A stretch of DNA of 64,000 nucleotides from Phycisphaerae bacterium (GTDB lineage: Bacteria > Planctomycetota > Phycisphaerae > Phycisphaerales > Phycisphaeraceae), in the NCBI GenBank assembly GCA_030426385.1, contig JAUHYI010000002.1:1-64000 (forward strand), read 5' to 3'. Of this stretch, positions 28,250 to 37,611 are shown in pieces. The translations under genes were made by a program, and so were the position numbers. Below the pieces are notes generated by a model. That model was not told the DNA's origin. It saw nothing but the letters and a program-made list of their open reading frames with translations, and did not search any database. Each line of letters opens with the position of its first letter. Position 1 is the first letter of the stretch.

Positions 28250-30628
28250 TTATAAGCTCAGCAACACATCCCTCTCGATCCCCTTCTCATACAAGGCATC
28301 ATGCTCGCCATTTCTTACGGCAAATCGGTGCTCATGCGAGACATTCGACCAGCCGACACCCTCAGGCAAATTGACAACCCCCGATACCATTCCATCCACC
28401 TGCTTGAAATCCACATCGATCCTACCAAGCGGGTGCATAAAATCGGCTCGAACACTCTTTAATGATCCCAATACTGGCCGAATAGTCGCCCGGGCAAACC
28501 CAACTTCCGCCGGACGAATCCCCAAAACCGATGCAAAAAAATGATATAGCGGATGAACTGACCAGCCGTGACAATCACTTCGTGACTTGCCATAGTTTTC
28601 AGAAAAAGTTGTCAATCCATTATCAAGCATATCATGCCAATGCGACAATTCTGGAAGGATCAAGTCAGCTCGACCCACCGTATACATTGCTTCAAACAAA
28701 TAAAACGAAAAATAACAACTAACCGAGGCCAGAGTCTTGTCGCGTAGAGTCTTTTGCAGCAGATCACGGCCTTCGATGACACCAACATGAGTATTGGTCA
28801 AAATAGCCATAATATTGGCATGTTGGCTGAAATTTTTAAAACCAGAGTCATCAGCAAACGCGTTACGCCTGGCATCAAAGGCACATGATTTAAGAATCTC
28901 TCTCAGGTTGCGAGATCGCAAAGCAAGTTCGCCAGCATATTCATCGTCGCCACAACCGTGGAATAATTCGCGGGCATGATCTAACGCATACAGATACTGA
29001 AAGTTTAATATGTAATTCAAGTCGTTAGCACCAACCGGTGGCATGCCTTCCACCCAGGTAGGCATAGCACTCCAATCCACAAAATTCCAGCCGGGCACAT
29101 TTTCCAGAAGCCCATCTTGCCTTTGATACGTTATAAATAAATTCAGTATCGACTTCACGCCTGGCAAATATTTTCGTAAAAACTCAACATCACCCCTCCA
29201 CATCATGAAATCATGCAATAGAGAAACGTACAACAATGCAAATGGGGGTATTGTTTGCCTGCTACGCGACGGATACCTCGACTGGATCATGCCATTTGGC
29301 AACTTCGATCGATCAAAAGAATCGATCGCCTGTCGAGCTAGCCGATCGTCTCCTGCAAGAACATAGGAAAGCAGGGCCTGAATCCGAGTGTCACCAATAT
29401 ATTGCAACCTTTCGTAATAAGGACAATCCAGATAAGTATCTTCAGCACACATACGCAAGGTTCTGAAACCCGGTTCAACTAGTCTTTCTACCCATAGATC
29501 TGTCTTTATCTCTGCTTTAAATTCATAAGGATAGCCATTCGATCTATACTCGATCGCATGAATCTCTAAAGGACTATCATCGGTTACAATTTCACAATTA
29601 ACATATCTCCAGCAACGGCATGTCAGGGGCTCAAAGCACACTTCCTTTCGGCCATCCACGCGAAATATATCCGTTACCCCGACAGCCACACAACCGGCCG
29701 TATTATCACGATGCCCTTTTGCGGAGATATCATCAGCGTGTTGCTGAAGACCCTCCTGGTATGTCAGCGAAATACGAGAATTATTGCCACCACTCGCAAT
29801 TAAGACCGGAAATCCCTTTGTTAACGAACCATGATCGATTAGTAGCCTGCACTTTGTATGTGGAGCAATACGAATGGGGAACGATGGCGTATCGCATAAC
29901 GGCAGTTCACTGCAGGTACTTTCAGAATGAATTGCCCCAACCTGTCCAGAAGATATTACCCTACCCAGCGAATGATAATCACAACTTAAAGCAGGCACTG
30001 TCCTCGGCATCAATCGCCAGCCCCAGTAGCTATCAAACTGGGACCTGTGGTCTTTGGGATTTCCCAGCGGAAGCGGCTCGACAGAACCAAATATAGCTTC
30101 GATTAATTCGGACGAGGGAGCCATCTCATCGACGGTCATGCCCGCCATATCAAATCCGCTACCCGCATGCATGGCTTCTTCGGGAACCATAAGCGGTTTG
30201 CATCCTGGCAGCTTTCTGCACTTCCAGTTTTGCGCATCATTGAATACGGTGCCATATTCATTTTCAGCCACAGCCAAAAATCCCGCCCGCACACTAATCT
30301 GGGATGTAGGGGCTAAAAATTTGTTGCAGTAAACCAAAGCAGAAATTACATGCTCGCTTGATTCAAGACCTGAAAAATGATAGGTATCAAAATACCAGGT
30401 ATTGATATCGCCTTTTTGCGGGCCGGTGCCTACAAATTCACCATCCAAATAGAGCTTGTACTGGTTATCCGCAGAAACATGCAGCTTTAATACTTCGTCA
30501 TTGCGTGCTTCAAATCGAATAGCAAACTGAACCAGTTCAAGTGAGTTTGAATTGGTAATATCAGCCCACATCCATGAACCGGGCCACGCATTGGCCTCAA
30601 ATGGGATTTTGTCAATTATTTTAAGCAC
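28250..30628 (-). CDS. glycoside hydrolase family 78-like alpha-L-rhamnosidase
   Basis: 792 residues from GTG at 30628 (GGAA upstream). N-terminal beta-sandwich modules (ADNQYKLYLDGEFVGTGPQ is the typical rhamnosidase N-domain motif) are followed by an (alpha/alpha)6 barrel. The barrel shows EDTYLDCPYYERLQYIGDTR, the acidic signature of GH78, then VPGWNFVDW and SDCHGWSVHPLYHF near the end. A C-terminal beta domain carries RPVLGSLKSVRADFMHPLGR. By family, it releases terminal alpha-L-rhamnose. No signal peptide is seen. It starts 16 bp after the upstream TIM-barrel gene, so the two are almost certainly co-transcribed. Confidence 0.88.
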   Translation of the reverse strand: MLKIIDKIPFEANAWPGSWMWADITNSNSLELVQFAIRFEARNDEVLKLHVSADNQYKLYLDGEFVGTGPQKGDINTWYFDTYHFSGLESSEHVISALVYCNKFLAPTSQISVRAGFLAVAENEYGTVFNDAQNWKCRKLPGCKPLMVPEEAMHAGSGFDMAGMTVDEMAPSSELIEAIFGSVEPLPLGNPKDHRSQFDSYWGWRLMPRTVPALSCDYHSLGRVISSGQVGAIHSESTCSELPLCDTPSFPIRIAPHTKCRLLIDHGSLTKGFPVLIASGGNNSRISLTYQEGLQQHADDISAKGHRDNTAGCVAVGVTDIFRVDGRKEVCFEPLTCRCWRYVNCEIVTDDSPLEIHAIEYRSNGYPYEFKAEIKTDLWVERLVEPGFRTLRMCAEDTYLDCPYYERLQYIGDTRIQALLSYVLAGDDRLARQAIDSFDRSKLPNGMIQSRYPSRSRQTIPPFALLYVSLLHDFMMWRGDVEFLRKYLPGVKSILNLFITYQRQDGLLENVPGWNFVDWSAMPTWVEGMPPVGANDLNYILNFQYLYALDHARELFHGCGDDEYAGELALRSRNLREILKSCAFDARRNAFADDSGFKNFSQHANIMAILTNTHVGVIEGRDLLQKTLRDKTLASVSCYFSFYLFEAMYTVGRADLILPELSHWHDMLDNGLTTFSENYGKSRSDCHGWSVHPLYHFFASVLGIRPAEVGFARATIRPVLGSLKSVRADFMHPLGRIDVDFKQVDGMVSGVVNLPEGVGWSNVSHEHRFAVRNGEHDALYEKGIERDVLLSL

Positions 30629-30644
30629 GTTGTTCCGTGTGGTA

Positions 30645-31907
30645 CTATTGGCCAGAACCCAAAGGATTCAGCCATGTGAATACTTGTATATCACCAGGCT
30701 CGATCTGAAATGATTTTTGGGTCAACTCGATCGGCTCTATCATGCCCGACTTGTTGACGGTGGACACATGAGCGTCATCTTGAATTTCGATATCAAGATT
30801 GAGATAGTTTTGTATATCACTATTGACGACCACCATAAAATGGCGATCTCCCTTCACTAACTGCGAAACAACCGCACCTTTGCCATTGGTATTTACATCT
30901 AAGAATGGATTGGCAGCTTCATACTGTTTTGTTCCTTGCGGAATTGTATCGCCAATGTGGGATACATCCACCACTTTTGACCCCATAAAAACACCAGCCA
31001 ATCCCTGGATTTCTGCATTAACCTGTTTGACCCGATCGTAAACGACCGTTCTGTTTCCATTGTGCGCCAACGGTGCACTACTAAAAACCGGAGCATTAGG
31101 CTTGGATATTTTCAGAGTCCAGTAGGTAAAATACTGAATACCCACAGCACCATAGGCTAAGTTGCTAAACACCTGATAGCGAAGATGCGCCACCGTAGGA
31201 ATTGGGTATCCCCAATGCGAAGTGGTCAGAGCAAATGCCCAAAACGGTTTGTCGTGCTTGATCGATTGCTCACGTATGATTTCCAGATTTTCATAGAAGT
31301 CGGGTCGGGTTTTTAACGTTCCATGGTCACTGAATATTGGATAGTGATCGTATGACAACAACTTGACGGGCACCGTACTTAGAAAACTATCAACGTACGC
31401 CTCATAGCTTTCAGCCTTTAGATACTTTCCGCCATACGTTGGCAATAGATTGACGTAGCAGATATTCTCCGAATCCAGAGCCTGCACTTCTTTTACTTTC
31501 CTGGCAATTTCTTCAAACTTCAGGGCATTGGGTTCATCAGAAATCAGATACCCATAGAATGCTTCATGAGTTTTTACACGCTCAATATAATCTTCCATGG
31601 GCATGGTTTTAATTATGTTGGCTATAATTTTTACATCTGTCTTCTCGGCTATCTCCAATACTTTTTCGACATCTTCAATCTTGCCATAGGACTGAAGATG
31701 ATGAGTGAATCCTGCTTCTCGAAGCTCCTTGAAGCGTTCAACTGTACTTAGATGCATTGGCAACCCACTCCACGCTAATACTGGAATTGGCTCGGCTGAT
31801 TTCAACACCGCAGCACCTGCTTCATCACCCGGGATCTCTGCAACAGCAAAAGCACAAGACATTAACATCATGACGCATGAATATAATACATATCGAACAA
31901 AAACCAT
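30645..31907 (-). CDS. secreted TIM-barrel glycosidase-like protein
   Basis: 420 residues. The N-terminal hydrophobic segment (YVLYSCVMMLMSCAFAVAE) looks like a signal peptide, so the product is exported. The core resembles uncharacterised beta-galactosidase/GH5-like barrels: an ISDEPNALKFEEIA motif, NLLPTYGGKYLKAESYEAYV, and SYDHYPIF. The Glu in SDEP and a later acidic residue could be catalytic, but no family number can be given. A beta-sandwich tail (IEPGDIQVFTWL) closes the protein. The start has a strong AAGGATC upstream. It is coupled to the GH78 gene by a 16-bp gap and lies downstream of the prepilin-like gene. Confidence 0.7.
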   Translation of the reverse strand: MVFVRYVLYSCVMMLMSCAFAVAEIPGDEAGAAVLKSAEPIPVLAWSGLPMHLSTVERFKELREAGFTHHLQSYGKIEDVEKVLEIAEKTDVKIIANIIKTMPMEDYIERVKTHEAFYGYLISDEPNALKFEEIARKVKEVQALDSENICYVNLLPTYGGKYLKAESYEAYVDSFLSTVPVKLLSYDHYPIFSDHGTLKTRPDFYENLEIIREQSIKHDKPFWAFALTTSHWGYPIPTVAHLRYQVFSNLAYGAVGIQYFTYWTLKISKPNAPVFSSAPLAHNGNRTVVYDRVKQVNAEIQGLAGVFMGSKVVDVSHIGDTIPQGTKQYEAANPFLDVNTNGKGAVVSQLVKGDRHFMVVVNSDIQNYLNLDIEIQDDAHVSTVNKSGMIEPIELTQKSFQIEPGDIQVFTWLNPLGSGQ

Positions 31908-32038
31908 TTATGATCCTTACAGTAGTTTGGTGATTATTTAACTGCTACACGACAATCTGTGTCGAGAAACTATCTGGTAACCGCCGGCTACGGCCATATA
32001 CAACCGGCTACACCATGGCGGATTTGTTTCCCAAGCCG

Positions 32039-32800
32039 CTAAAACAATACAAGCAAGGCATCATGATCGAATGCCCGGGTTATGCCGGCTTTCAAAAACT
32101 CTTCGGCCCCTGATATTTCTGCGTGGCCATCAAAATATATCGCGTTTGCCTTATCTTGATGCCTTAGGTGAGCACCTACGTTGTAACTCGCTTCATAATG
32201 AACAACAAAAGCCTGTTTCAAACTTGATGACCATACGCTGTCCATGACATACATACGTTCACTCGGACGATCGATTTTCTCGATGTCACGAAACTGCCAT
32301 ACATTCAGCATTCCGAAATATATAATGTCGTACTGCCCTGGCACTTTCAGCCTGTATTCAGCACCGTAGCTGAAAAACTTTGAAGGCGATGAGCTGACAT
32401 CAAATTCTTCGGGTGCCCAATCCGGGCAAGTGAAAACGCTAGTCTCACTAATGAATTTATTGTCATACAACGGTTGATACCACGGCTGCTCGGGGCCAGT
32501 CTCCCATGATTTATACAATAGTATTAAGTTTTCGTTTTCGGAAGCATACATTGTCGCGGCCAGCATATTCTGGCGTTGATTGGACAAGCATGATATTCGT
32601 AGCGCCACCGTGCGGGCCATTTTAAGAGACGGCAGAAGTATCGCGATGAGCAATGCGATGATGGATATCACACCCAGCAATTCGATCAGTGTAAATGCAC
32701 ATTTACTTTTATACTTATTGCCTGGTCGGCGGATCCTTTTACCCGCATCCTTTGACCTATTTGCACCTACCTCACGAATAGATGAAAGCTTTCTATTCAT
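32039..32800 (-). CDS. prepilin-like (type II secretion pseudopilin) protein
   Basis: About 253 residues. A basic leader is followed by the processing/methylation motif [18 protein letters not shown] and a hydrophobic helix, then an extracellular domain with DGHAEISGAEEFLKAG near the C-terminus, like the many pseudopilin-like proteins of planctomycetes. The ATG at 32800 is chosen over 32875 because AGGAAGGA lies just upstream and the extra residues look non-coding. The leader between Met and the GF-type cleavage site is about 37 residues, long but common in these paralogues. It is encoded directly after the PEP-CTERM gene and before the glycosidases. It may display or secrete cluster products at the cell surface (inference). 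Confidence 0.85.
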   Translation of the reverse strand: MNRKLSSIREVGANRSKDAGKRIRRPGNKYKSKCAFTLIELLGVISIIALLIAILLPSLKMARTVALRISCLSNQRQNMLAATMYASENENLILLYKSWETGPEQPWYQPLYDNKFISETSVFTCPDWAPEEFDVSSSPSKFFSYGAEYRLKVPGQYDIIYFGMLNVWQFRDIEKIDRPSERMYVMDSVWSSSLKQAFVVHYEASYNVGAHLRHQDKANAIYFDGHAEISGAEEFLKAGITRAFDHDALLVLF

Positions 32801-33004
32801 ATGACAATCCTTCCTGCAGCCGAACAACCAATGACTCGGCATGTTCCCTTTGAGGCCCGCCCCACGACCGGGCACACAGCGAACACACCCAACATCCCGG
32901 CACGCCGCGACGACCTACTCAATAGGCCGCCGCTTTCTCCGATCCACTTATAATGCCTCGCGGGCACTCGCATCAAAGAATCTATCCAACCGATCACGAC
33001 CGCA

Positions 33005-33748
33005 TCAACGACACTCGCGATTTCGCTTGGACAACACGGCCAATCCGCCGGCCGCAAGCAACATCATTGATGCTGGCTCTGGAATCGCACCACTGCTGAG
33101 CGCAAAATTGTCAATGCTGTACCCTTCGTACGCATCACTTGGCAACGAAAACCCGACGTACCCCGCACCTACCGCGGTCGTTAAAACCTTTGGCGTCATT
33201 TGAAAAAGCAAGTTTGTTTTTGTGGCATCTTCATACGCACTAAATGTTACCGTGCTGACACCCACACCATCGGTGGCGACTTCATACACGATATGACTGG
33301 TATGCTGACGAAGGTTAACGCCGACGCTTGTTGGATAATTTTCGACACGCACGCCATTGTCATACACCTGCAGATACAAAGTATGCACACTGGTTCCGTT
33401 GGTTACATAGTTTGCCTGAACGCGATCTCCGGCGAGATTATCCCCAAACGATACGATCCCAATGTAGTTGCCGCTGGTTTGATCGGACAATGAAGCCAAC
33501 GTGTATTCAATGGTGTAACTCGAATTATTCACACCTGTATTGATCGTCGTGTCATAGTAGACCGGCCCCGCCCCTTCAAGCTCCAATTGCTCGGAACCAT
33601 TAATGGTTGCGGTCGAGCCAGCACCGCTGACTGCCCAGTCGGATCCAAGCAAGGCCCGGTTAAAATCGTCTTCAAAGATAGGGGCGGCACACGCAAGATT
33701 CAACGGCGCCAGAACGGCCAATGCCACCAAAAGAGCTGCTTTAAACAT
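33005..33748 (-). CDS. PEP-CTERM surface protein, cluster A
   Basis: 247 residues. A signal peptide (MFKAALLVALAVLAPLNLAC) is followed by a beta-sandwich, LamG-like domain starting at FEDDFNRALLGSDW. The C-terminus is a canonical PEP-CTERM sorting signal: IPEPASMMLLAAGGLAVLS followed by a basic KRNRECR tail. By family knowledge it is exported, then cleaved and anchored by an exosortase, which is not in this window. AGGAGA lies just before the ATG. It is the first gene of the leftward cluster A and has a recognisable promoter. The beta-sandwich suggests glycan binding (inference). Confidence 0.9.
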   Translation of the reverse strand: MFKAALLVALAVLAPLNLACAAPIFEDDFNRALLGSDWAVSGAGSTATINGSEQLELEGAGPVYYDTTINTGVNNSSYTIEYTLASLSDQTSGNYIGIVSFGDNLAGDRVQANYVTNGTSVHTLYLQVYDNGVRVENYPTSVGVNLRQHTSHIVYEVATDGVGVSTVTFSAYEDATKTNLLFQMTPKVLTTAVGAGYVGFSLPSDAYEGYSIDNFALSSGAIPEPASMMLLAAGGLAVLSKRNRECR

Positions 33749-33819
33749 GTTTATCTCCTGTTACTCAAAAAATACAAGACGAAACGAATTGCCAGAGCAC
33801 ACTACTCCAGATACGTCGA

Positions 33820-33847
33820 ATTTTAACGCGCCCGCACTACACGTCAA
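33820..33847 (-). promoter_or_regulatory. putative sigma70-type promoter for cluster A
   Basis: On the minus strand TTGACG (33847-33842), a 16-bp spacer, and TAAAAT (33825-33820). It would give a 5' leader of about 64 nt to the ATG at 33748. Matched by eye only. Confidence 0.45.
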
Positions 33848-33941
33848 TACTATTTCGACACTTTTTGAATTAATTTTAATAAATGCAGCCAAAACAGCTT
33901 GCCCATGCCCGTCACAGCCAACCACAGCATTGAAATCCCAG

Positions 33942-33987
<46 letters not shown>

Positions 33988-34182
33988 CGACAAAACCCAG
34001 CATTCAGCCTAATTCCATGCCCTTTCATGCGATCACAACCACAAAAAACGCCGCAGCAGCCCCCGCAACACGCGGACCAGGCTCTTCGGCAACGACACGC
34101 CTAAAACGACTTCCTACAAGGACAAACCTGTTTCACATCGTCAAAATCGGCATTAATTTTTGAATAATTTGTCAAATACGGA

Positions 34183-34211
34183 TTGACTGCACGCCACTAT
34201 TTTAATAAAAT
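34183..34211 (+). promoter_or_regulatory. putative promoter of the LacI-type regulator gene
   Basis: TTGACT (34183-34188), a 17-bp spacer, TAAAAT (34206-34211). The predicted transcription start falls at or within a base or two of the ATG at 34218, and no Shine-Dalgarno precedes that ATG, so the mRNA could be leaderless. Confidence 0.45.
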
Positions 34212-34217
34212 AAAACC

Positions 34218-35255
34218 ATGGTCGTAAAAAGCGCTAAAATCAAATTGTCCGACGTGGCCCAGGCGGCCAAGGTCTCGGTGTCCACCGCGTCACTCGCCCT
34301 GGCGAATCGGCCCGAGATACGTGAAGACACACGCCAAAGAGTCATCGACGCTAAGAAGCAGCTTGGCTACAAACCGCTACGCAAACGCACCAGCGCTACC
34401 AGCTCCACAAACGCCAATAAACCCCTGGCTAGACTCGGCTATCTGTTGGTAGGTGGACGCTTGAGCGACGAGGCCTTTTCCATCACCGCGCACAAGTTGC
34501 AAGACATCACAACCAACAAGAATATCCGTCTTGAAATTAATGCCATCGAAGACTCGGACAACCCGGATCATGTCATCGCAAAAGCGCTGCATTTTGCCCA
34601 GGACCTCGACGGGCTGATCCTGTCGCACAAGATCAGTCGAGAACTGATCCACAGCATCATCCGTACCAAAAAACCTTTTATCATTATTGGTAGCTACAAA
34701 GAACTTTCCAACGATGACCTTGACATGAATGTCCAGTCAATCGATAGCGACACCATCGCTATGGGTCATCTTGCTGCGTCATTTCTTATCAAGGAAGGCC
34801 ACAAGAAAATTGCATTCGTATGCGAAGAGTTGCCGCAAGGGCAATTGAATTACCGGTGGCTGCTTGGCACTAAAGCTGCGTTGGAAGATCACCATATGCA
34901 AATGGAGGCAGACTGCATCCAAATCGCAGGCAAGGTTTTTACCGGCGGCGAACCGGCGGCAGAAGCCTTTTCGACCATGAAAGATCCTCCGACCGGTTTT
35001 GTCGTTCCGGATATCAGAGTCGCTGCGCAATTTATGGTAGCCATGAAACTGCGCGGCATCGAGATCGATCCCAAATCACTGGTGCTGCATGGCTGCGAGG
35101 AACTGGCCAAGCGATACCAGGTTGAAGACTATCCCAGAATTGAAACCAACAACGACATCCATCAACTGACGATTGAAAAGCTGATCGAGAATTGTAAAAA
35201 CCCGGATTCATATTCGTACAAAATGCTGCTGCCATTTGGGACCTTTAACATGTAG
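34218..35255 (+). CDS. LacI-family transcriptional regulator
   Basis: 345 residues. The N-terminal LacI helix-turn-helix is clear (KLSDVAQAAKVSVSTASLAL, then a hinge around KQLGYKPLRK). The sensor domain runs from about 75 to the end, with LARLGYLLVGG at its start and GHLAASFLIKEGHKKIAFV in the middle. It probably represses sugar-use genes until a sugar ligand binds. It is divergent from cluster A and directly upstream of the dehydrogenase-kduD pair, so either or both may be its targets. The typical C-terminal dimer-interface motif is somewhat shortened. Confidence 0.9.
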   Translation: MVVKSAKIKLSDVAQAAKVSVSTASLALANRPEIREDTRQRVIDAKKQLGYKPLRKRTSATSSTNANKPLARLGYLLVGGRLSDEAFSITAHKLQDITTNKNIRLEINAIEDSDNPDHVIAKALHFAQDLDGLILSHKISRELIHSIIRTKKPFIIIGSYKELSNDDLDMNVQSIDSDTIAMGHLAASFLIKEGHKKIAFVCEELPQGQLNYRWLLGTKAALEDHHMQMEADCIQIAGKVFTGGEPAAEAFSTMKDPPTGFVVPDIRVAAQFMVAMKLRGIEIDPKSLVLHGCEELAKRYQVEDYPRIETNNDIHQLTIEKLIENCKNPDSYSYKMLLPFGTFNM

Positions 35256-35459
35256 CAGCATTGCAATTCGTCGGCCAACATCGGGCAGAGGACTCACCCA
35301 ATATATTCCTCAACCCCACCTTCACCACTCACACACAAACACACCCATACGCGCGATATACCGAGCCTGTGGTTTGGCCCATGCACCGCATGCCTGTCGC
35401 GCTGAAAAACGCGTCGGCTCTCTTGCATGATTGCGTTTGATTTTTTTCAGAGAAAAACC
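35256..35459. other. spacer with CA-rich tract
   Basis: 204 bp between the LacI-type regulator gene and the dehydrogenase. A short imperfect CA tract lies at 35328-35347. No terminator or operator palindrome was seen. Confidence 0.4.
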
Positions 35460-36479
35460 ATGGAAGCTGCTTTTTACAAGGGAGACAAAACGATCGCCAT
35501 CGGCCGTTGCGTTTCCGAATCGCCCGGCCCAGGACAAGTGCAGATCGCGGTGTCCCACTGCGGAATCTGCGGCACGGATCTGCACATCTATCTCGGCCAC
35601 ATGGACGCTCGCGTTCGCATGCCACAAATCCTCGGGCACGAGATGGCCGGCACAATCGCCGCCGTCGGGCCGAATGTGGATGGTTGGCATGAAGGCGATC
35701 GCGTCACCGTGCGACCGTTGGATGCTTGCGGGCAATGTCCGGCATGCAAGGCTGGCCATGATCACATCTGCATGAACCTCAAGTTTTTGGGAATTGACAC
35801 GCCCGGCGCGATGCAGGAATTTTGGACCGTGCCCGCCAGCACATTGCATCGACTGCCCGAACAACTGTCGTTTGAACATGGCGCGTTGATCGAACCGATT
35901 GCCGTGGCGGCTCACGATGTCAGACTCGGCGAGGTCCAGTCAGGCGAGTTTGTGGTGGTACAAGGCGCGGGGCCGATCGGCCTGTTGATCGCGCTGGTCG
36001 CTCGGCTCGAAGGAGCCCGGGTTTTGATCAGTGAAGTTAATCCGTTTCGGCTAAAGCTAGCTCAAGAGCTGGGCCTGGAAACCATCGACCCTACGAAAGC
36101 CGATGTGGTTGAACGTGTGGAGGCACTGACCGATGGGGCTGGGGCCGATGTCGTCTTCGAAGTGTCGGGCAGTGCGGCAGGGGCCGAGATGATGACCAAG
36201 CTGCCGCGAACGCGAGGCCGAATCGTGGTGGTGGCGATCTTTGCGAAGGCGCCGCAGATTGATTTGTTCCGTTTCTTCTGGCGAGAGTTGCGACTTTGCG
36301 GCACGCGCGTATATGAGCCACAGGACTTTGATCGCGCGATTGAAATGACTGCATCAGGACAGTTGCCGTTGGAACGTGTCGTTAGTCAGGTGATCGATTT
36401 GCATCAGCTTGCCGATAGTTTTGAGCAACTCGAACAGGGCAGCGATCTGGTGAAAGTTTTGGTGAGGTGTCATTCATGA
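35460..36479 (+). CDS. zinc-dependent medium-chain alcohol/polyol dehydrogenase
   Basis: 339 residues from the ATG at 35460 (MEAAFYKGD); the frame is open to 35427 but the extra residues do not fit. Zinc-type MDR features: catalytic-zinc Cys in HCGICGTDLH, GHEMAG, and the structural-zinc four-Cys lobe CGQCPACKAGHDHIC. A Rossmann motif GAGPIGLL (near 170) binds NAD(P). The closest families are sorbitol, threonine and galactitol-type dehydrogenases. The stop overlaps the next start by 4 bp (ATGA), so it is translated together with kduD. A role in oxidising a sugar acid or polyol on the same pathway is likely (inference). Confidence 0.88.
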   Translation: MEAAFYKGDKTIAIGRCVSESPGPGQVQIAVSHCGICGTDLHIYLGHMDARVRMPQILGHEMAGTIAAVGPNVDGWHEGDRVTVRPLDACGQCPACKAGHDHICMNLKFLGIDTPGAMQEFWTVPASTLHRLPEQLSFEHGALIEPIAVAAHDVRLGEVQSGEFVVVQGAGPIGLLIALVARLEGARVLISEVNPFRLKLAQELGLETIDPTKADVVERVEALTDGAGADVVFEVSGSAAGAEMMTKLPRTRGRIVVVAIFAKAPQIDLFRFFWRELRLCGTRVYEPQDFDRAIEMTASGQLPLERVVSQVIDLHQLADSFEQLEQGSDLVKVLVRCHS

Positions 36480-37246
36480 ACATGCTTGAAAGATTCGGGC
36501 TTCAAGGCAAGGTCGCGCTTGTGACCGGTTGTCGACGTGGGATCGGATTGGCGATCGCCGAGGCGCTGGCAGAGGCTGGTGCGGACATCATTGGAGTCAG
36601 CCGATCATTGGAACAGACCGGGTCGGACGTCGAACAACGCGTTACGGCGACAGGACGAAAGTTCTATGGTTACACATGCGATATGTCCGATCGCGCTGCG
36701 ACGAAAGATTGGCTGACGCAAATCAATGCCGAGCACCCCACGATTGATATCCTGATCAATAATGCGGGCACGATCCGTCGTGAGCCGGCCACGCAACATC
36801 GTGATGAATATTGGGACGAGGTTGTCGAGACGAATCTCAACGCACCGTGGTTTATCAGCCGACAGATCGGCGCGGGCATGGTCACAAGAGGTGAAGGCAA
36901 GATCATCTTCACGGCGTCGCTGCTGACTTTTCAAGGAGGCGTTACCGTGCCCGGCTATGCAGCCAGCAAGGGCGCGATCGGCCAGTTAACCAAGGCCTTG
37001 GCAAACGAATGGGCCGGCCAAGGCGTGCAGGTCAACGCCATCGCTCCGGGATATATCGCCACGGATAATACCGCCCCGTTGCGAGCCGACGCAGTGCGTG
37101 GCCCGGCTATTCTCGAACGCATCCCCGCAGGACGTTGGGGCACGGCCGACGACATCAAAGGCGCCGCGGTCTTCCTGGCCTCGAATGCATCAAACTATGT
37201 CAACGGCCACATCCTGCTCGTCGATGGTGGCTGGATGGGACGATGA
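36476..37246 (+). CDS. kduD: 2-dehydro-3-deoxy-D-gluconate 5-dehydrogenase (KduD-like SDR)
   Basis: 256 residues. Classical short-chain dehydrogenase: cofactor motif TGCRRGIGLA, NNAG at the strand-4 end, catalytic Ser in FTASLLTFQGG, then YAASK, and the C-terminal VNGHILLVDGGWMGR typical of KduD. KduD interconverts 2,5-diketo-3-deoxygluconate and 2-keto-3-deoxygluconate, the step that follows uronate lyase and unsaturated-uronidase action. ATG 36476 overlaps the upstream stop. A GTG at 36467 in frame is an alternative. Its presence suggests that uronic-acid-containing polysaccharides are degraded; KduI and the KDG kinase/aldolase are not in the window. Confidence 0.88.
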   Translation: MNMLERFGLQGKVALVTGCRRGIGLAIAEALAEAGADIIGVSRSLEQTGSDVEQRVTATGRKFYGYTCDMSDRAATKDWLTQINAEHPTIDILINNAGTIRREPATQHRDEYWDEVVETNLNAPWFISRQIGAGMVTRGEGKIIFTASLLTFQGGVTVPGYAASKGAIGQLTKALANEWAGQGVQVNAIAPGYIATDNTAPLRADAVRGPAILERIPAGRWGTADDIKGAAVFLASNASNYVNGHILLVDGGWMGR

Positions 37247-37449
37247 ACACCCGCGTTGGATTGTCATTCTTCGACGGCTCGACCCTGCGCTGCCTTACCC
37301 TGCCTGATGAAACTTATTCCACGTTGAATGATAATTTTCGACGCCCCCTTTGGGTAGTGGTACATTTTGAAATGCTTAACGAGCCGCGACCGCCAGGGAG
37401 CGGGCCAAACCTGTTGGAAACCCGCTCCCTGACGGTCGCGGCTCGTTAA
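37243..37449 (+). pseudogene. possible start of a gene interrupted by the MITE-like element
   Basis: An ATG at 37243 overlaps the kduD stop by 4 bp, as in the preceding gene pair. It opens a frame (MNTRVGLSFFDGSTLRCL...) of 68 codons. Only about 36 codons precede the palindromic element at 37353; the rest is repeat. It may be the stump of a third operon gene, or chance. Confidence 0.2.
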
Positions 37450-37462
37450 TGTAAACCACTAC
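37353..37462. mobile_element. MITE-like 110-bp palindromic element
   Basis: Non-coding, with long imperfect inverted arms: left GGTAGTGGTACATTTTG to GCCAGGGAGCGGG, right CCCGCTCCCTGACGG to AAACCACTACC. The core ACGAGCCGCGACCG is perfectly matched between arms. CCCCCTTTG occurs on both sides (37344-37352 and 37463-37471), as expected of a target-site duplication. A solo arm lies at 38980-39018. No transposase is present, so movement would need one elsewhere. It could also fold as a strong terminator-like hairpin after kduD. Confidence 0.65.
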
Positions 37463-37540
37463 CCCCCTTTGAGCCTGCAGACTCTTACGCCAGGCAAGAA
37501 AAGGCTGGTGCGATATTTCGTGAGTCAATGAGTCATACCC

Positions 37541-37611
37541 CTCCCATTAAAAATTCGCACGGCCTCAAATTTCTCTTCACATAAACTCCCGGCATTCACC
37601 GGGAGCTAACA
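37541..37611 (-). repeat. dispersed 73-nt hairpin repeat, copy 2
   Basis: Reverse-complement copy of the repeat at 16171-16243, with the same hairpin (CTCCCGG / CCGGGAG) and the same TTTTTAATGGGA tail. It lies in the non-coding stretch 37465-37936 between the MITE-like element and tRNA-Ser, in which nothing else was recognised. Confidence 0.75.
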
